This document shows positions 22,601 through 35,199 of a stretch of DNA of 64,000 nucleotides, piece by piece. The notes beneath the pieces are model-generated. The model searched no databases and was not told the DNA's origin. It saw only the letters and a program-made list of their open reading frames with translations. The translations under genes were made by a program, and so were the position numbers. Source of the stretch: Batillaria attramentaria (Eukaryota > Mollusca > Gastropoda > Batillariidae); assembly GCA_018292915.2 (NCBI GenBank), contig JACVVK020000017.1, positions 12,501 to 76,500 of the forward strand, given 5' to 3'. Numbering within the stretch: position 1 is the first letter of the stretch; each line of letters begins with the position of its first letter.

Positions 22601-24186
22601 CAAACCCCTTAAAATCTAACTCCAACTTTGGTGCTTTGTGTTCTGTGGATCCTGGGTTATGGCGTTAGGTTAGGTACCCGACTGATTCCTGATGTCCTAA
22701 ACCATTTGGACACCCCTGTGTACCAAACACAGCTGTAGCTGTACAGCCGGAAATAGGTGACCGTACCCTCCGCTTCATGTGCTTATGTGAGCAGTGGCTT
22801 TTGTGAACTGCTTTAGTTTTTGTGCGCTTGCAGATGCGTAGTGCAAGAAAACAGACTGCTTTTATGCGCTGTGTCGTCTGTATTTTATTGTACCTTTGTT
22901 GTATATCTAAAACCAGTATCTTCTTATATATATTTGAGTGACATTTGAAGCAAACTTTAGGAGCAAACTGATGTGTTACTTCAAAGAAAATAGTCTTCAA
23001 AGCTGAATGTGAAATCTGTCTGTACTGTTGGATTTCCTCTTCTTTTCTCTTACTCTAATCTTTCTTTTATTCTTCTGCTGCTTTTATTCATCTTTTCCTC
23101 TGAGCAGTTTCTTCTGTCCTTTAGTCTTATGACTCTTTCCAACTCAGTAAATTCAATTCAATTCAATTCAAGATATATTTAATATTCCTCGCGGAAAATT
23201 GTATAATGATCATGAAAAAAAGTCACACAGAGAAATCAACATAAAAATTGTACAAAAGTATCATCGCAATTGGCATGACAGAATTAATTGTTTGAAGACG
23301 TCTGCTGAAAGACAAGGTCCTGACATGAGTTTGCATACATCAACACACAGAGGGGAATAATATTGTAGGCCTAGTCTGGTTCGCTGACAATTCCTGTGTC
23401 AAAATACTGAATCACCATTTCGCGTTTGAAATACGAGGTCTCGGGTGATATCGACAAATCTTTGATCCATTGCGCAAAGCCAACCTCTGAGAATCAGCAC
23501 AGGTGTGGTGCGTAATGCAGATAATATAATATTATAATCATTTCCTTCCTCAGAAGACCTCAAGCACAGTTGACATTTTCGCCACAGAGCTGAAACGGAA
23601 ACATATTCGTTGGTGTTTCTCTACGCCAAGAATACCTCTCAACATCTTTTTGTGGACCTCCCCAAAAAGCACTTCTCATATAGCGATGAAACCATATCGC
23701 AGAAATTTAGGAAGGCATCAATTCCCCCAGTTTGGTCGCATTGTCTACATAGTGCATGCAAGTCCTTTTGGATTCTCCACATGTTCCCCATTTGCAAACC
23801 TAGAAAGTAGTGAATTTTACACAGCTATTTCAGTTGTACATGATAATTTCTGTCAAAGCATGCTGTTAAATGATGTATTTTTTGCAGTTGAGTTCGGAAA
23901 CACAAACCAGCTTATTTTTGTTGACCACAGCACTACAGGGCCATTATAATTTACATCTGTGTACACCAGAATCTAACACTCGCATTACTGAAAGTGTCAG
24001 CGTTTAAATTAAGTATGCTAGCAGAATTGAGACTTCCTCCATTTACTGAAACTTCCATTTAGCGATTCACAGACAAACACAAACAAGACAACATTGAACA
24101 AAGCGCAATTAGCGAGTGATACGCTGGTAGCCATAGGAAGAAAACATTCTTTTCAATAATAAGAAAAAGAGATGAACGAGGTGGAA

Positions 24187-24285
24187 GGGCGTTTGACAGT
24201 CAATTCTCGGGTCGCGAGTTCGAATCCCGGCTGGGAGCATTCGTGCTGGTTTTTTCTTCGCCCAGCTGTCCCCTGTATCACCTTT
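24187..24285 (+). mobile_element. Diverged partial SINE-B copy
   Basis: GGGTCGCGAGTTCGAATCCC and GGCTGGGAGCATTCGTGCTG match the right half of the SINE-B head and the body start. The 3' end is lost. Confidence 0.65.
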
Positions 24286-24334
24286 TCATGACTGCACGCC
24301 ACCAACCACGCAACAAGCATAATGAATAATAATA

Positions 24335-24388
24335 GTAAATAATAGTACTTGTTTAGCGCTTAATCTCGCAGGAAAGCAACTCATAGCG

Positions 24389-24442
<54 letters not shown>

Positions 24443-24463
24443 ACACACACACTCACACACACA

Positions 24464-24502
<39 letters not shown>

Positions 24503-24523
24503 ACACACACTCACACACACACA

Positions 24524-24579
<56 letters not shown>
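24335..24579. repeat. SINE tail fragment plus (CA)n
   Basis: AATAGTACTTGTTTAGCGCT and TAATCTCGCAGGAAAGCAAC (also at about 29.92 kb) lead into about 185 nt of (CA)n with regularly spaced CACT interruptions. Confidence 0.85.
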
Positions 24580-24580
<1 letters not shown>

Positions 24581-25454
24581 CTGATGAACTGTTGAACTTA
24601 CCAATGAGCTGGAAGACAAAAAGCCTTTTTTCACATAGATGATCACGCCCACGCCGAGGTATCATTCTAATACCCTTAGTCATAAACTGACCCCAAAAAT
24701 CAAAATAAAACAGAGTGACAATTTAACAAATGTGAAGGAATGGTTCTGTGTTTTGGACGATTCAATAGACGACGAATTCGAATGACAGGCGCAACACCAA
24801 ACACAAACAGTAAAACTACAACAGTAGTAATATTTGAGGAAAAATGAAAATGGGCAAAGATTATTAACAAGAAACCTGAACTGTTTCTTTTACTGTGTAC
24901 TGTGTATAAAATTATAGTCACCAGTGCTGTAATGATATTAGTATGTTAGTGCTATTTTTCTCCACATTTAAGTCTCACGCACATCCCAAAAAGATAAGCT
25001 GCATTTCCATAAGCATTTGTCATATCACAGGTAAGTAGAATTCATTCTTACGACAATGCATATTTCTGCAGTTTAGCAAAGTGTTGGGTCGCTATTCGGT
25101 ATACAGAACGCTGTCAGTGGGAGTTCTACGATGTGACAAGACCAATCTCGTTGCTGCATCTGTCAGTACTGCATATGTGGAACACCTAAGACTAACATGC
25201 AGACACAAAGGGAACGACTTCAATCACTGTGGCCTTTAAATTAGGTCCAAAACCTCACTCAGTGTGTGCAGTGACCACTACCATCGTAAAAGAACTGCAG
25301 TTCAGCAGCTGTTAGATGTGTTAGGATATCAGCATTTGTAGTTCTGTAGGTGATCCACTGACTTCAGTGTATTGAGATTGTCTGTCACACTGTAGTGCTC
25401 CCACGTTCCAAGGTGCCGTCTGAATGGCTTCTCTTGACGTCGTCATACTTGCAG

Positions 25455-27586
25455 GATTACATGGAGCGGCACGGCATTGAGGCGTCACACTCGGTGGCCG
25501 GGAGGGACGGTCACCATCACCACCACAGTCACCCCACCCACCACCACCCCCACCAGAACCACCCCAGCCTCCAAGCCACCCACAGCGCTCCCCCTTCTGG
25601 TCCCGTGACGAACTTCCTGTCGGCGCCCGACCACGCTTCTTCCAACCTCTCTGTGCCGGACGTTGACGGGAGTAACCCTCGCCTTCAGAGGGGCTCCTCT
25701 CTCAAACTCTCTCGCCGGCGTACGCATTCTTGTGGCCCGGGTCACAAGAAGAGACGCTCTTCCTTCCAACGGTCCGGCTCAGTGGACACGCCGGTGCACG
25801 GCGATGCTCCGGACCACAGACGTGGCAAAATGGACGGAGCAAAATCGGATACTCTGGCTGCCACGTCTCCCTCGGCCATCGCCGCCGCTACGGTGTCGCT
25901 AGCGACAGCGTTCGGACCTCAGACTCCTCAGAATATGTTGACGTTACAGGTGCCTGACACTTCAGCTTCTAGTAAACCTGCCCCAGTGCCCAGGCCGGCC
26001 AAACTCACGCTGAAGGAATGCTATCCTGGGAACTCGGAGAAAGGCAAGAAAGCCCCCTCGCTCAATCCTGCCTTGCCCCCTACTGCCGCCAGTGTGCACG
26101 TGCCCCCGAAGCCCGAGAGTGGTGCAGGGGGGAAGGATGTGATCCTGGAAGGTGGTGCAGTGGGTGGTAGGGATCCAGCTCAAGAAGTTGCAGTAGGGGG
26201 CAGCAGGACCACGTTGACTAGCGTGGAGGTGCATGTGTCCGATCCGGCCCTCGCTCGTCTGGCAGCCCCGCACCTGCCCGTACCTGTCGCTGTGGCAGGT
26301 GTGTCGAGGGCAGGTGGGGGGTTGCAGGCGCCGACTATGGACACGCTGGAGCTGCCGTCTTTGGATTTAGCCATGGGCGGCGCCTCTTGGAGCACGGAGT
26401 CCCTTATGGGTGACAGCGACAACAACATGCCTTCCCCCGAAGTGCCGGTCGCTGCCACCGCCCCGGCTGCGGCCAGTGTAGCACCAGCGGGAGCCAGCAA
26501 CTTCCTGCAACCCTTCGACCTGCTGGACTGCAGCCAGCGGCCTGTCTTTCACCAGCAAGTGCCCCCTCACCCCCTCTCTCTCCCCGGACACAGGGATGCA
26601 GCTCTTGCCACCACGTGCAGTGACGATGTGTGTGTGGAGGGAGCCACAGCTATGCAAGTGGATATGACCCCGGCTCCGCCCTCCACCAGGGCGCCACACC
26701 CACGGAGGCCCGCCCCTTGGGACGTTGTGGACGCTGTGAAGGAGCGGGGTGGTGAGGGCGATAGTGACGGGTTGTGTTCGAGACTGGAGTCCAGCCTGCG
26801 GGCGTTGACGCTGGACGGAGTGGTCGGGGCCACGGGCACCTCAGGAAACCTGACCACCGACGATGAGGACTACCACGAGGTGGAGGTAATCGAGGAGGAC
26901 GATGCTGCACTCACGGGTGACTCGGACCACGACCACTACTTCTCCGCGCCACTCAAGAAAAGCAAAGCCGTTCCGGCTGCTGCCGCTGCCGTGCACAGAA
27001 CTCCAGAGGGCGCTGTGGGCAAGCAGCTGAACCTCGTGGCCAAGCAGCTGGGGCTTCCCGACATCAACCACAGCCTGCCCAGCCCGGACGAGCAGGAGGA
27101 GGACGCTCTTCTGTCCGGAGCAGCGGTGCCAATCACGACAACAGCAACACCTCCGGTGGAGTCTCGGCGACCAAAGCGGGGGTCCTCAGGGTCACAATCC
27201 CAGGCCAGTAGCAGCGGCAGCAAACCCCCGAAACGAGGCTCCGTAGCATCTGGGCAATTCGGGGGCAAGTTCAAGACCCCGACCACCCCTATGTCCTGGA
27301 TGGTTCTACGTTCCCCTCTGGCGCGAATCGAGAGTTTCCACAGTGACGACTTCGATTATTACAACTCCTCGGACACGGATCACGGCGAACGAGCCTCAGT
27401 TTCTGGGGCGTCCACATCGCCCATGTCCGCCACTACGCCCACTGTGCCCTGCTTCGCCTACAAGCTTCACATGGCCAAGAAGAAGCCGCCCAAGTTAAAG
27501 AAGAGCTGTCCAGACAACACTGCTGGCAAGTCGGGCAAGAGGACATCGTCAGGAGACAGGAGTAAAGGCGGAGCAACATCGAAGAG
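25455..27586 (+). CDS. Kinase gene exon H: 710-codon low-complexity exon
   Basis: The acceptor is CTTGCAG and the donor is GTGGGT at 27587. It opens in phase 0 with DYMERHGIEASHSVAGRDG and ends in phase 2. Visible in order: a His-rich tract (about residues 20-40); a basic Ser/Arg block with LKLSRRRTHS and HKKRRSSF (about 85-110), which could serve as NLS or 14-3-3/PKA-type sites; a long Ala/Pro/Val-rich region; an acidic tract (DDEDYHEVEVIEEDD, about 470-485); a Ser/Thr-rich block; and a more ordered-looking segment with MSWMVLRSPLARIESFHSDD, followed by FAYKLHMAKKKPPKLKK near the end. The exon is GC-rich against AT-rich introns and has no stop over 2.1 kb. No domain is recognised; it is probably a disordered regulatory tail. 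Confidence 0.9.
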
Positions 27587-27671
27587 GTGGGTTACAAGTC
27601 GTTGAACTTCATGTAAAATAATGCCCTTATTCCTCACCCTGACTCCTAACAATAACCAGGGAAACGGACCA

Positions 27672-27765
27672 GTTGAGCTGGGGCCAAATATTTGTGCTGG
27701 CCCGTTTTTTTTATATCACGCATTATGTCATGGAAAAAGGCGTTAAATCCATAAAGACCCACCTC
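27672..27765 (+). mobile_element. Partial SINE-B copy
   Basis: GAGCTGGGGCCAAATATTTG, a shortened middle, and GGCGTTAAATCCATAAAGAC. It lies 86 nt after the exon H donor. The tRNA-like head is missing. Confidence 0.7.
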
Positions 27766-28177
27766 AACCCTAACCTTACAAACCCAACCCTTGCGAAATT
27801 TTATACTACTTACCTACAATGACAGCTGCTTTAACCGTGTTTTCACGACATACACCCCCCTCCGTTTGAGTTAAGCATAGTCTTTTGTCTCAGAGAAAGA
27901 CAGTTCGAAACACGTATAATCTGTTTCCTGCTTCTTTGGCAGCATGATAGGTGACATTTAACTTGTGATGTTTGTCTGTATAGACATGTCTCGGGCACTA
28001 TATACACAAACACTTTGGGCCTAAAGCCTGTGTGTTGTACAAGTATACGCCGTATAAGTTTCCTAAATCATTAAATCCCATCTGAAGACCTTTCTCTTCC
28101 GTCAAGGCTTTGATAGTTAAACCTCTGTTGAGTCTGTGTATACCATGCGTCGTTGCACTGCCAAATGGGGATGTAAA

Positions 28178-28420
<243 letters not shown>

Positions 28421-28501
28421 TTTAAGCGCAGCGAGTCCTTGGAATTTGGAGAGCAGCGTTCTATAAAAACTATGTATCATTTCTTTCTTTCTTTTGACTA
28501 G

Positions 28502-28623
28502 ATTGGAACCGGCGGTCACAGATCCCCTGCTGAGCTCTGGCAGCGAGACGGAGCATCAGGACGAGACATGCGATAAAACAGGTGTGGCTAGCAGCAAGGC
28601 TAAGATCCACCCCATTAGTACAG
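28502..28623 (+). CDS. Kinase gene exon I
   Basis: The acceptor is TTGACTAG and the donor is GTAAAG at 28624. The AG left from exon H plus A gives Arg, then LEPAVTDPLLSSGSETEHQ, and the exon ends with SSKAKIHPIST in phase 1. It is hydrophilic and probably disordered. The acceptor lies about 80 nt after a long (GT)n array and a (CA)n array lies about 440 nt downstream. Exon status rests on phase agreement with exons H and J and on good splice signals. Confidence 0.8.
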
Positions 28624-29064
28624 GTAAAGCCCGACCCAGGGGAAACAGCATATAGTGGTTTGTCAAATTCCAAATTCAAATTCAAATCTTTATTGTTTAG
28701 GCCATCAGTGCCGTCACAAAGCAGATAATTTTGCGTACATGTACCGTGAAATTACTATTAACGCATGTAATTATTATTTGAAAACGCAATACAAAGTATA
28801 CAAAAAAAGGTTACAAACACTGAAAGAAGTCTATAATTAAATACGCAATGTAACACACACACGATTTCTAACCCTCACAGAAGACAGGTTTTGATTTTAG
28901 AACGTCAAAGTCAAAGTCAGAGTCAAAAGATTTTATTCCTTTCTCCCCTATCTGGGTGTGGAGGAATTGACAAAGTGAAAGGGACAACAATGACATTAAA
29001 CAACAAAAACAACAACAAAAATTAATACCTGTACATTGGCAGCAGCAATTTGAGCTTTTACATG

Positions 29065-29065
<1 letters not shown>

Positions 29066-29136
<71 letters not shown>
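29066..29136. repeat. (CA)n microsatellite
   Basis: About 35 CA units in the intron after exon I; complementary to the upstream (GT)n array. Confidence 0.95.
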
Positions 29137-29137
<1 letters not shown>

Positions 29138-29486
29138 TTGTTACGTTTACATTTAAACTATTCAGTTAATTTTGATGTATTTAGCCAAGTTCAGTACATT
29201 TTTCTGTGATGTTTTCAAGGACATTAGTCTACAAAAGTTAAATGAGGATATTGGCCTGCGGAAATCGACAGTGATAAGGGTGCTGTCCTGGTAATACGTC
29301 GGACACTCCAAAATAAAATGCAGCTCGTAAACGAACATGGTTCCCATGCACGTGCTCAAAACCAGCAGCACGTATGAATGACCGAGTGCATTTTGTACCG
29401 CGCACGAGTGTCCCATGGGGTTTACTCTATATGGGTGTTGGCCCTGTATGCGAAAATCAGGCAAGATTGACGGCTCTTACTGTAGC

Positions 29487-29648
29487 AAACATGAGTATAA
29501 TCAAACATGAGTATAATCAAACATGAGTATAATCAAACATGAGTATAATCAAACATGAGTATAATCAAACATGAGTATAATCAAACATGAGTATAATCAA
29601 ACATGAGTATAATCAAACATGAGTATAATCAAACATGAGTATAATCAA
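29487..29648 (+). repeat. 16-bp tandem repeat
   Basis: About ten near-identical copies of AAACATGAGTATAATC. The flanking sequence (GCGAAAATCAGGCAAGATT) also occurs at 54.36 kb, where only one unit is present. Confidence 0.95.
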
Positions 29649-29651
29649 AGC

Positions 29652-29890
29652 CATGCAGACTAAATAGAAAAGGAAACGGTAATGACTGCGAAGTGGTTAC
29701 AAGTTAAGCAAATAAAAGCGACATAAAATTGACAGAAACCACTTAACTTTCACAAAGAACGGCACGGGTCAACGTTTCGGCTTTCGCCTTCCTCAGGACA
29801 CAAACCGAAACTTTGACCCGTGCCTTCCTTTGTGAAAGTGAAGTGGTTTCTGTCCCTTTTATGTCGCTTTTATTTGCATGCAGACTAAAT
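29652..29890. mobile_element. Foldback element with 14-bp flanking direct repeat
   Basis: Arms of about 70 bp (GCAAATAAAAGCGACATAAA at 29708, mirrored by TTTATGTCGCTTTTATTTGC ending at 29877) flank a ~24-nt loop. CATGCAGACTAAAT at 29652-29665 is repeated at 29877-29890, resembling a target-site duplication around a ~211-bp insert. Confidence 0.85.
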
Positions 29891-30371
29891 TTATAATGAT
29901 TTTTAATAATAATGATAACGAATAGTACTTGCTTAGCGCTTAATCTCACAGGAAAGCAACTCATAGTGCTATTTTTAGTGAGGTCACTGGTGCACAATCC
30001 CAAACGTATGTGGAAGGAATTGAGTTAAAGTTATGTGCATTACTTACTTTGCATTCAAAACCATAATGCCAGCTGCAGATGCTATTTTCCCTGACCTAGA
30101 AGTCGACCTTTGATTTGATGATTTGGCCATGACTCTCCACATGTTTCGCTGTTTTGAGTATGTACATGATATATATGTTTGTCAAAACCTAATTTCAAGA
30201 TGTCATTATCACTTTCGTTCAGGAGTCGCCCCCGTCCCTAAAGTGTTTGGATGTGGTCTACACGAGAGCCTCATTATCAAAGCAGAAACATTTCACTGCG
30301 TGTTGTTTATTTGTTGTTCTTTTTGTTTTGTTGTTTGTTTGTTTTCCATTGGTAATTATCTCATGTTGCAG

Positions 30372-30463
30372 ATGAGCGAGAATGTGATAAACTGCTGCTG
30401 AAGACAGAGACAAAAACGTCCGTGTATAACAACGCCATTACCACGCAGCCCAGGCAGATTCAG
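30372..30463 (+). CDS. Kinase gene exon J
   Basis: The acceptor is GTTGCAG and the donor is GTAAAC at 30464. With the G of exon I it reads DERECDKLLLKTETKTSVYN and then NAITTQPRQIQ, ending in phase 0. It is a short charged segment with no recognised domain. The acceptor follows a T-rich tract and both phases fit the neighbouring exons, which is the main evidence. Confidence 0.8.
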
Positions 30464-32629
30464 GTAAACTTAAAACCTTCTTCTGATGGTCTTAAAGCTA
30501 AGTTTATTTACGCTTCATTTTGCAAGCATTCGTCCTCAAGACTTTCTGGATCAAGTTGTTACTTCCATGATTCATCAGCGCAGTTTTGCAGTTAAGACTT
30601 CAGATATCGACATAAACTGCTTGTACTAACATTAACTGCGCAAATATGTATATCTATGCATTTTACGCTGAAGCATATATTGCATTATTACTCTGTTTTT
30701 CTCTGCATTGCATTTGTCCAGTTAGTATTTATTGATACCATCATGCCGAACCATCAGATCACCAGAGGAGATGATAACAAGAAAATCATTTCTGTTGAAT
30801 CAGTTATAGACACGTTTTCAAGTCCCGGCAGTAAGCTGCAGGGTTGTTTGTTAAAAGAATTCCAATAGAAATGTACATTTCTTCTGGCTTTCGGCTCCGC
30901 TGGGCGCAATAATCATCTACCCTAACGAATACCTTTGCTTTGCATACGAGTGGTTCTATTTGAAACTGATACAGCATTTCCTCTACAGCAGCAGCGCTGT
31001 AATATAATATTTCTATACGACAGAATTCATTGTGATACACGCTTACCCTAACGCAGACTGTATCTACGCGTTCTAAAATGCATTAATGTTTGTTTTCGTA
31101 AGCCTACTCGCAGTTGCAATGCCTAGAGGCTTTTGTAAAAAACAAAAATGTGCCACTTCAAACTGCGTTGCATGCGCTTATATGCAGAGGACGGAAAAAG
31201 TGGGTGGAGGGATAGGGAGGGTATATATATACCGCGAAGTGATCCTACTAAAATATGCTTTCATTTAAGCAAAACAAAGGACCAAAAATGAACAAGATTC
31301 ATTAAAGGGATGGGGTAATGCAAACAAATGTACGTCCTCTGGCAACGAACAATTCTCCAGTTACTTGTGAGGAAACGAGTCGATCGTACAGGTACACAGA
31401 AAATAAAACAAAAATGATTTTCGTCACGTGTTCTCTTCTGTTCCCCGCGCCTCATGGTAAGCCCACATCCTCCATAGTAACTCAGGTAAATGACTATTGC
31501 AGCTACCGTGCCCTTGCATTGCACCCAACATTTTTCATCGTTTGTCGACTTCAGTCTTTCAGTATATCTCTATCTCTCTATTGTGTCACCCACTGCATTC
31601 TCAGTCATCATTAGCGGGTCGGATTTAAGGATGTGGATTACTTTTTTCGTTCATGTCTGTCCGACTCGGCCTCTTTTTGCTGGGGTATCTCGACCCACCA
31701 AGTGTTTTTGTCGTCCTTTGATTGGAACGCTGCCATGGAATGATATCTTGTCCTTCTGAGTTCTGCTTGCTTGGTTGGTTGCTTGCTTGCTTGAAGGGCT
31801 TCCCGTGTTGTTGACTTGCTACATGACAGTTGAAAAGCACCAAAGGAAATTAAATCCTTAGTACTTACGTCTAAACAGAATTTTTTTTTAATTTTTTTTT
31901 ACTTTATATGCGATATGTTCGCGCAGTCACCATAACTATGTCATTATTTTATCCACTTTTTATTTTTCTTTTGTATTTTTCTTTCTTAGTCAGTTGGTTT
32001 TGGTGATGATTCCTTCAAGCATGGCGGACTTTATAGTGTCTGGAAATGCAAAGTCTTTCCTATTTCGTTTTCATGAATCACATTGATTAGTTTGAGTTTG
32101 AGTCCAGCGGATAAATGTTTTTTTTCCAGCATATTACCTTACATGAAAAGCAATTTTTAGGACACTGAATTTCTTTACATTACATTTTATTATGTATTTG
32201 AACGTGTTGTAAAAGCACATAATGTAATATTCTTCACGTCTTTTACTGATGTCAGAAAGTTTGACTTGCATCTTTGACACAGCTTTATTTTTTGTGTGTG
32301 TTTCATTTAAGGCAGGTTTAAGTTATTTGGTGTGTCTTTAAGACATGCGATACATAGCTGAGATGAGCTGCGGACTCAGAATAGTGTACGTTTTTGTAAA
32401 CCAAGCCCCGAGAAGAGGCAATTATTGACAAACAAAATGCACAACCGTTGCACAATCTAGATGCTACACTTGTACAATTATTCCTATTGGCTAAGAAATG
32501 CTAACCCAGTCACGCCGCTTCTGCAGCACCGTGCTAATAGCAATCGTTATGAAATACGTATAGTTCGTGACAGGTCGCTTATAGCTTCAGCTGCGCGCGT
32601 GTGTACGTGATATTTTGTTGCAGTACATG

Positions 32630-33020
32630 AATACGCGAAGCAGTATGTTTGCTGCAGTGGTGTGTGATGAGTGCGTGATTTTATATTCAGTTGCTGCAAT
32701 GACAATGGCGTGTTTGCTGCGGGAAGAACGCGATCTTTGCCACAGTTTCGTGTGATAAGTGCGCTATGTTTGCTGCAGTGAGAACGCGGTGTTTCCTGCA
32801 GTGATGTGTGATAACTACGTGATTATATTTTCAGTTACTGCAATGATTACGCGGTGTTTGCTGCAATGATGTGTGATAACATGCGTAATTATATGTTCAG
32901 TTACTGCAATGATTACGCGGTGTTTGCTGCAGTGATGTGTGATAACTACGTGATTATATGTTCAGTTGCTGCAATAATTACGTGGTGTTTGCTGCAGTGA
33001 TATGTGATACACCATACGTG
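32630..33020 (+). repeat. ~65-bp degenerate tandem repeat
   Basis: Units contain GCGGTGTTTGCTGCAGTG, ATGTGTGATAACTACGTGAT and TATGTTCAGTTACTGCAATG. The three best-preserved units lie at about 32790-32980, with decayed units on both sides. Confidence 0.85.
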
Positions 33021-34149
33021 ATGTTTCCTGCAGTGTTCCGTGGTTCAGAACAAAACGTATCGTCGCAGTGTTTCCTGCTCCAGATAGTCGGGCGATGTTT
33101 GCTAATGATACGTGGTGTTTGCAGGCCGAAGGACACAAATACACAGGGCCTCAAAATGCCTGTATATTCCGTATTAGCCTCAGGCATCATAGTCACCCCT
33201 AAAAATGCTTGAATCTATTGCTAAAATGCTAGGATCAATTACTACCATGAATAGACCATTCAAAGGCACGCACCTGACAGGAGTTTTAAAAAAGTTTTGA
33301 ATGTCTCCTTTCCGCTTAGGCCTCACTGGAGTGATGCACGTCTACTTTCTCTTTAGGCCAGAGAGCCAGTTTACACAAATCCGCTTGCCTCACTAGTGCC
33401 CGACCTCTGTGCATAAAAGTACCGGCTTCACTGGTAGGTTGCCTCTTTTTGCGACCGCCTGGCATGCACCTTGACTTACGTAACACAACAATCGCGAAAA
33501 TCACGCTTTTTCATGACAACGAAAATCAATATAGACTTACACACACGCCAAACAGGGTACCTCAAATAAACACCAAACATGACCCCACGCCAATTTGTGT
33601 CCTTACGCCTGCAGCATTGTGCAAAATGTAGTGTCCACTGCATACGTAAGCAGTGTTTGTTGCACTAATTATGTACTTGGCCAATGTTTGGAGTGGTGTA
33701 TGGTGAATACGTGCCCTGCAGTATGTACGCGATACATGTTTGCTGCAGTATTCTTCCGGTGAAGTAAACTGAAGACTCGGAGGCGGTCCTTATCGAAAAT
33801 AAATTATATGAACTGTAAGACAGGATACTGGGGAAGCACACAACCTATTGACAAGTGTTAAAGATTATAAATCATATCACAACATCGCAGAAGTATCAGA
33901 AATTCTCTGGGCTCCCTAGCCCAATAACTGATCTGCCTTTGGTCATCTTGGTGCCCATGTTTTGGCAGTATATTTTCTCATCATTTTTGGACCACTGGAA
34001 ATGAAGCACACCGCTGTCGTAAATTTAATTGTAATGAAAGTTGACAGTTAAAACTGAGTACCACAGTCGACAGGGCCAATTGTGTAAAAGGGTTGTATAC
34101 TGATGGAACCTTCTTCGTCTTCTTCTGCGTTCCCTTCTGATGGGGGGGG

Positions 34150-34328
34150 GGGGGGGAGCCGTGATAACCGAATGGTAGAGCGTTGGACTTTCAATGCTCG
34201 GTCCCGTGAGTTTGAATCCCGGCTTGGGGTCAAATATTTGTGCTGGCCTTTTTCTCGTTGCCCCGTCTTTGATATCACCCATAGTTGGTGAAAAAAGGAC
34301 GTTAAATTCCCAAACGACCCACCCACCC
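34150..34328 (+). mobile_element. SINE-B copy
   Basis: Complete element from GGGGAGCCGTGATAACCGAA after a poly-G run to GGACGTTAAATTCCCAAACG and CCACCC. Confidence 0.85.
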
Positions 34329-34821
34329 TCCCTACTGAGGGTACCAACAATATAAAGGAAATTGCTCAGGCGCTTCGAATGAAAACTTTCAACTACGTTT
34401 CCCGTTTAACTTTTCATGGAAAGTTTTGGCAAGAAAAACAATGACCAAAAAACCCCTTACTTTTTACATGATTTCACTAGTAAATCGATTCCTAAACTGA
34501 ACACGACAAACACGCTTGAAAACTTTACTAAACGTGCACATGACTAGTTTTGTGATGTTTTTAGCTTTTCATTGGCAGCACCGAATCAGTTCTTTGAAGT
34601 TTACACTAGAGATTAGCGTGAGTAGAGTAGCACGGAGTAGTGTTAGTAGATCATTTTAACTACGTATTTTAGACGACTAACAACTCTTTGATAAGCATGC
34701 ATATGGGTTTTCTTGAGCTGTGTGTGAAGGTGAAATCACACAACAATGCGAACACTTACTGTGTTGTGTGGCTGCGTTGTTGATTTGGTGTACCTCTAGT
34801 CTGTCTTGTCTCTAATTGCAG

Positions 34822-35194
34822 AATTCCGTGAACAAGGTCTCAAAAAACGCGCCCAGCCTTACTGCCGTAGAGCCAAAGAAAAAGTCCGGTTCCAAAAACT
34901 CCCCATGGAAACGCAGCTTTGCACAATTTTTGAAGAGGAAGAGGCAAAGCCCGCGCTGTAACTCCAGCAACAACAACAACAACGACTGCGCCTCGTCGCC
35001 GATGCTGCCGGCCAACCACAACGGCTGTTCCCCTAGCAGCCCCCCGGTCACCAAAACGAGGCCACAACGTGCAGACGACACATACGACAAGGGCGGTCAT
35101 CAACACGGCGGATCTGGCAGGGGAGATCACCAGTGAGACGAGCAACTGCAAGTCGCGGAATCTCTCGCAAGCACCGAGATACAACGTGACAGCT
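34822..35194 (+). CDS. Kinase gene exon K, with 1-nt frameshift
   Basis: The acceptor is AATTGCAG. It reads in phase 0 NSVNKVSKNAPSLTAVEPKK, then a basic WKRSFAQFLKRKRQ block and an Asn run (AACAAC repeat). In the uncorrected frame it stops at TGA 35134-35136. Skipping one C in the run 35040-35045 gives SPRSPKRGHNVQTTHTTRAV, then INTADLAGEITSETSNCKSR and NLSQAPRYNVTA up to a donor GTAAGA at 35195, in phase 0. That joins exon L correctly. The corrected version is preferred because two further good exons follow. A true C-terminus at 35136, as an alternative isoform or in a broken gene, is the alternative. Confidence 0.75.
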
Positions 35195-35199
35195 GTAAG

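Larger units (their letters stand above)
18813..25454 (+). other. Intron between exons G and H
   Basis: About 6.6 kb, mostly AT-rich and without a convincing exon. It contains a (TTTG)n run near 18.95 kb, a SINE-B copy (20.99-21.16 kb), a small repeat end at 22.28-22.33 kb, a possible tRNA-like SINE (22.43-22.6 kb), a partial SINE-B (24.19-24.29 kb), and a SINE-tail fragment joined to a long (CA)n (24.34-24.58 kb). The stretches 19.0-20.98, 21.2-22.25, 22.65-24.15 and 24.6-25.45 kb contain nothing I recognise. Confidence 0.6.
28624..30371 (+). other. Intron between exons I and J
   Basis: About 1.75 kb. It contains a (CA)n array (29.07-29.14 kb), a dispersed repeat with a 16-bp tandem expansion (29.44-29.65 kb), a foldback flanked by a 14-bp direct repeat (29.65-29.89 kb) and a SINE-tail fragment (about 29.91-29.97 kb). 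The remainder shows no exon. Confidence 0.65.
30464..34821 (+). other. Intron between exons J and K
   Basis: About 4.4 kb without a convincing exon. It contains a degenerate ~65-bp tandem repeat (32.63-33.02 kb, with related sequence continuing to about 33.75 kb) and a SINE-B copy (34.15-34.33 kb). The parts 30.5-32.6 and 33.8-34.1 kb are AT-rich with no recognised feature. Confidence 0.6.

Noticed and set aside
25485..27286. Minus-strand and alternate-frame open frames within the large kinase exon
   Set aside because: They are shadows of the GC-rich plus-strand coding exon, whose phase fits both neighbours.
29487..29648. CRISPR-like regular spacing
   Set aside because: Units are contiguous with no spacers and the window is animal DNA.
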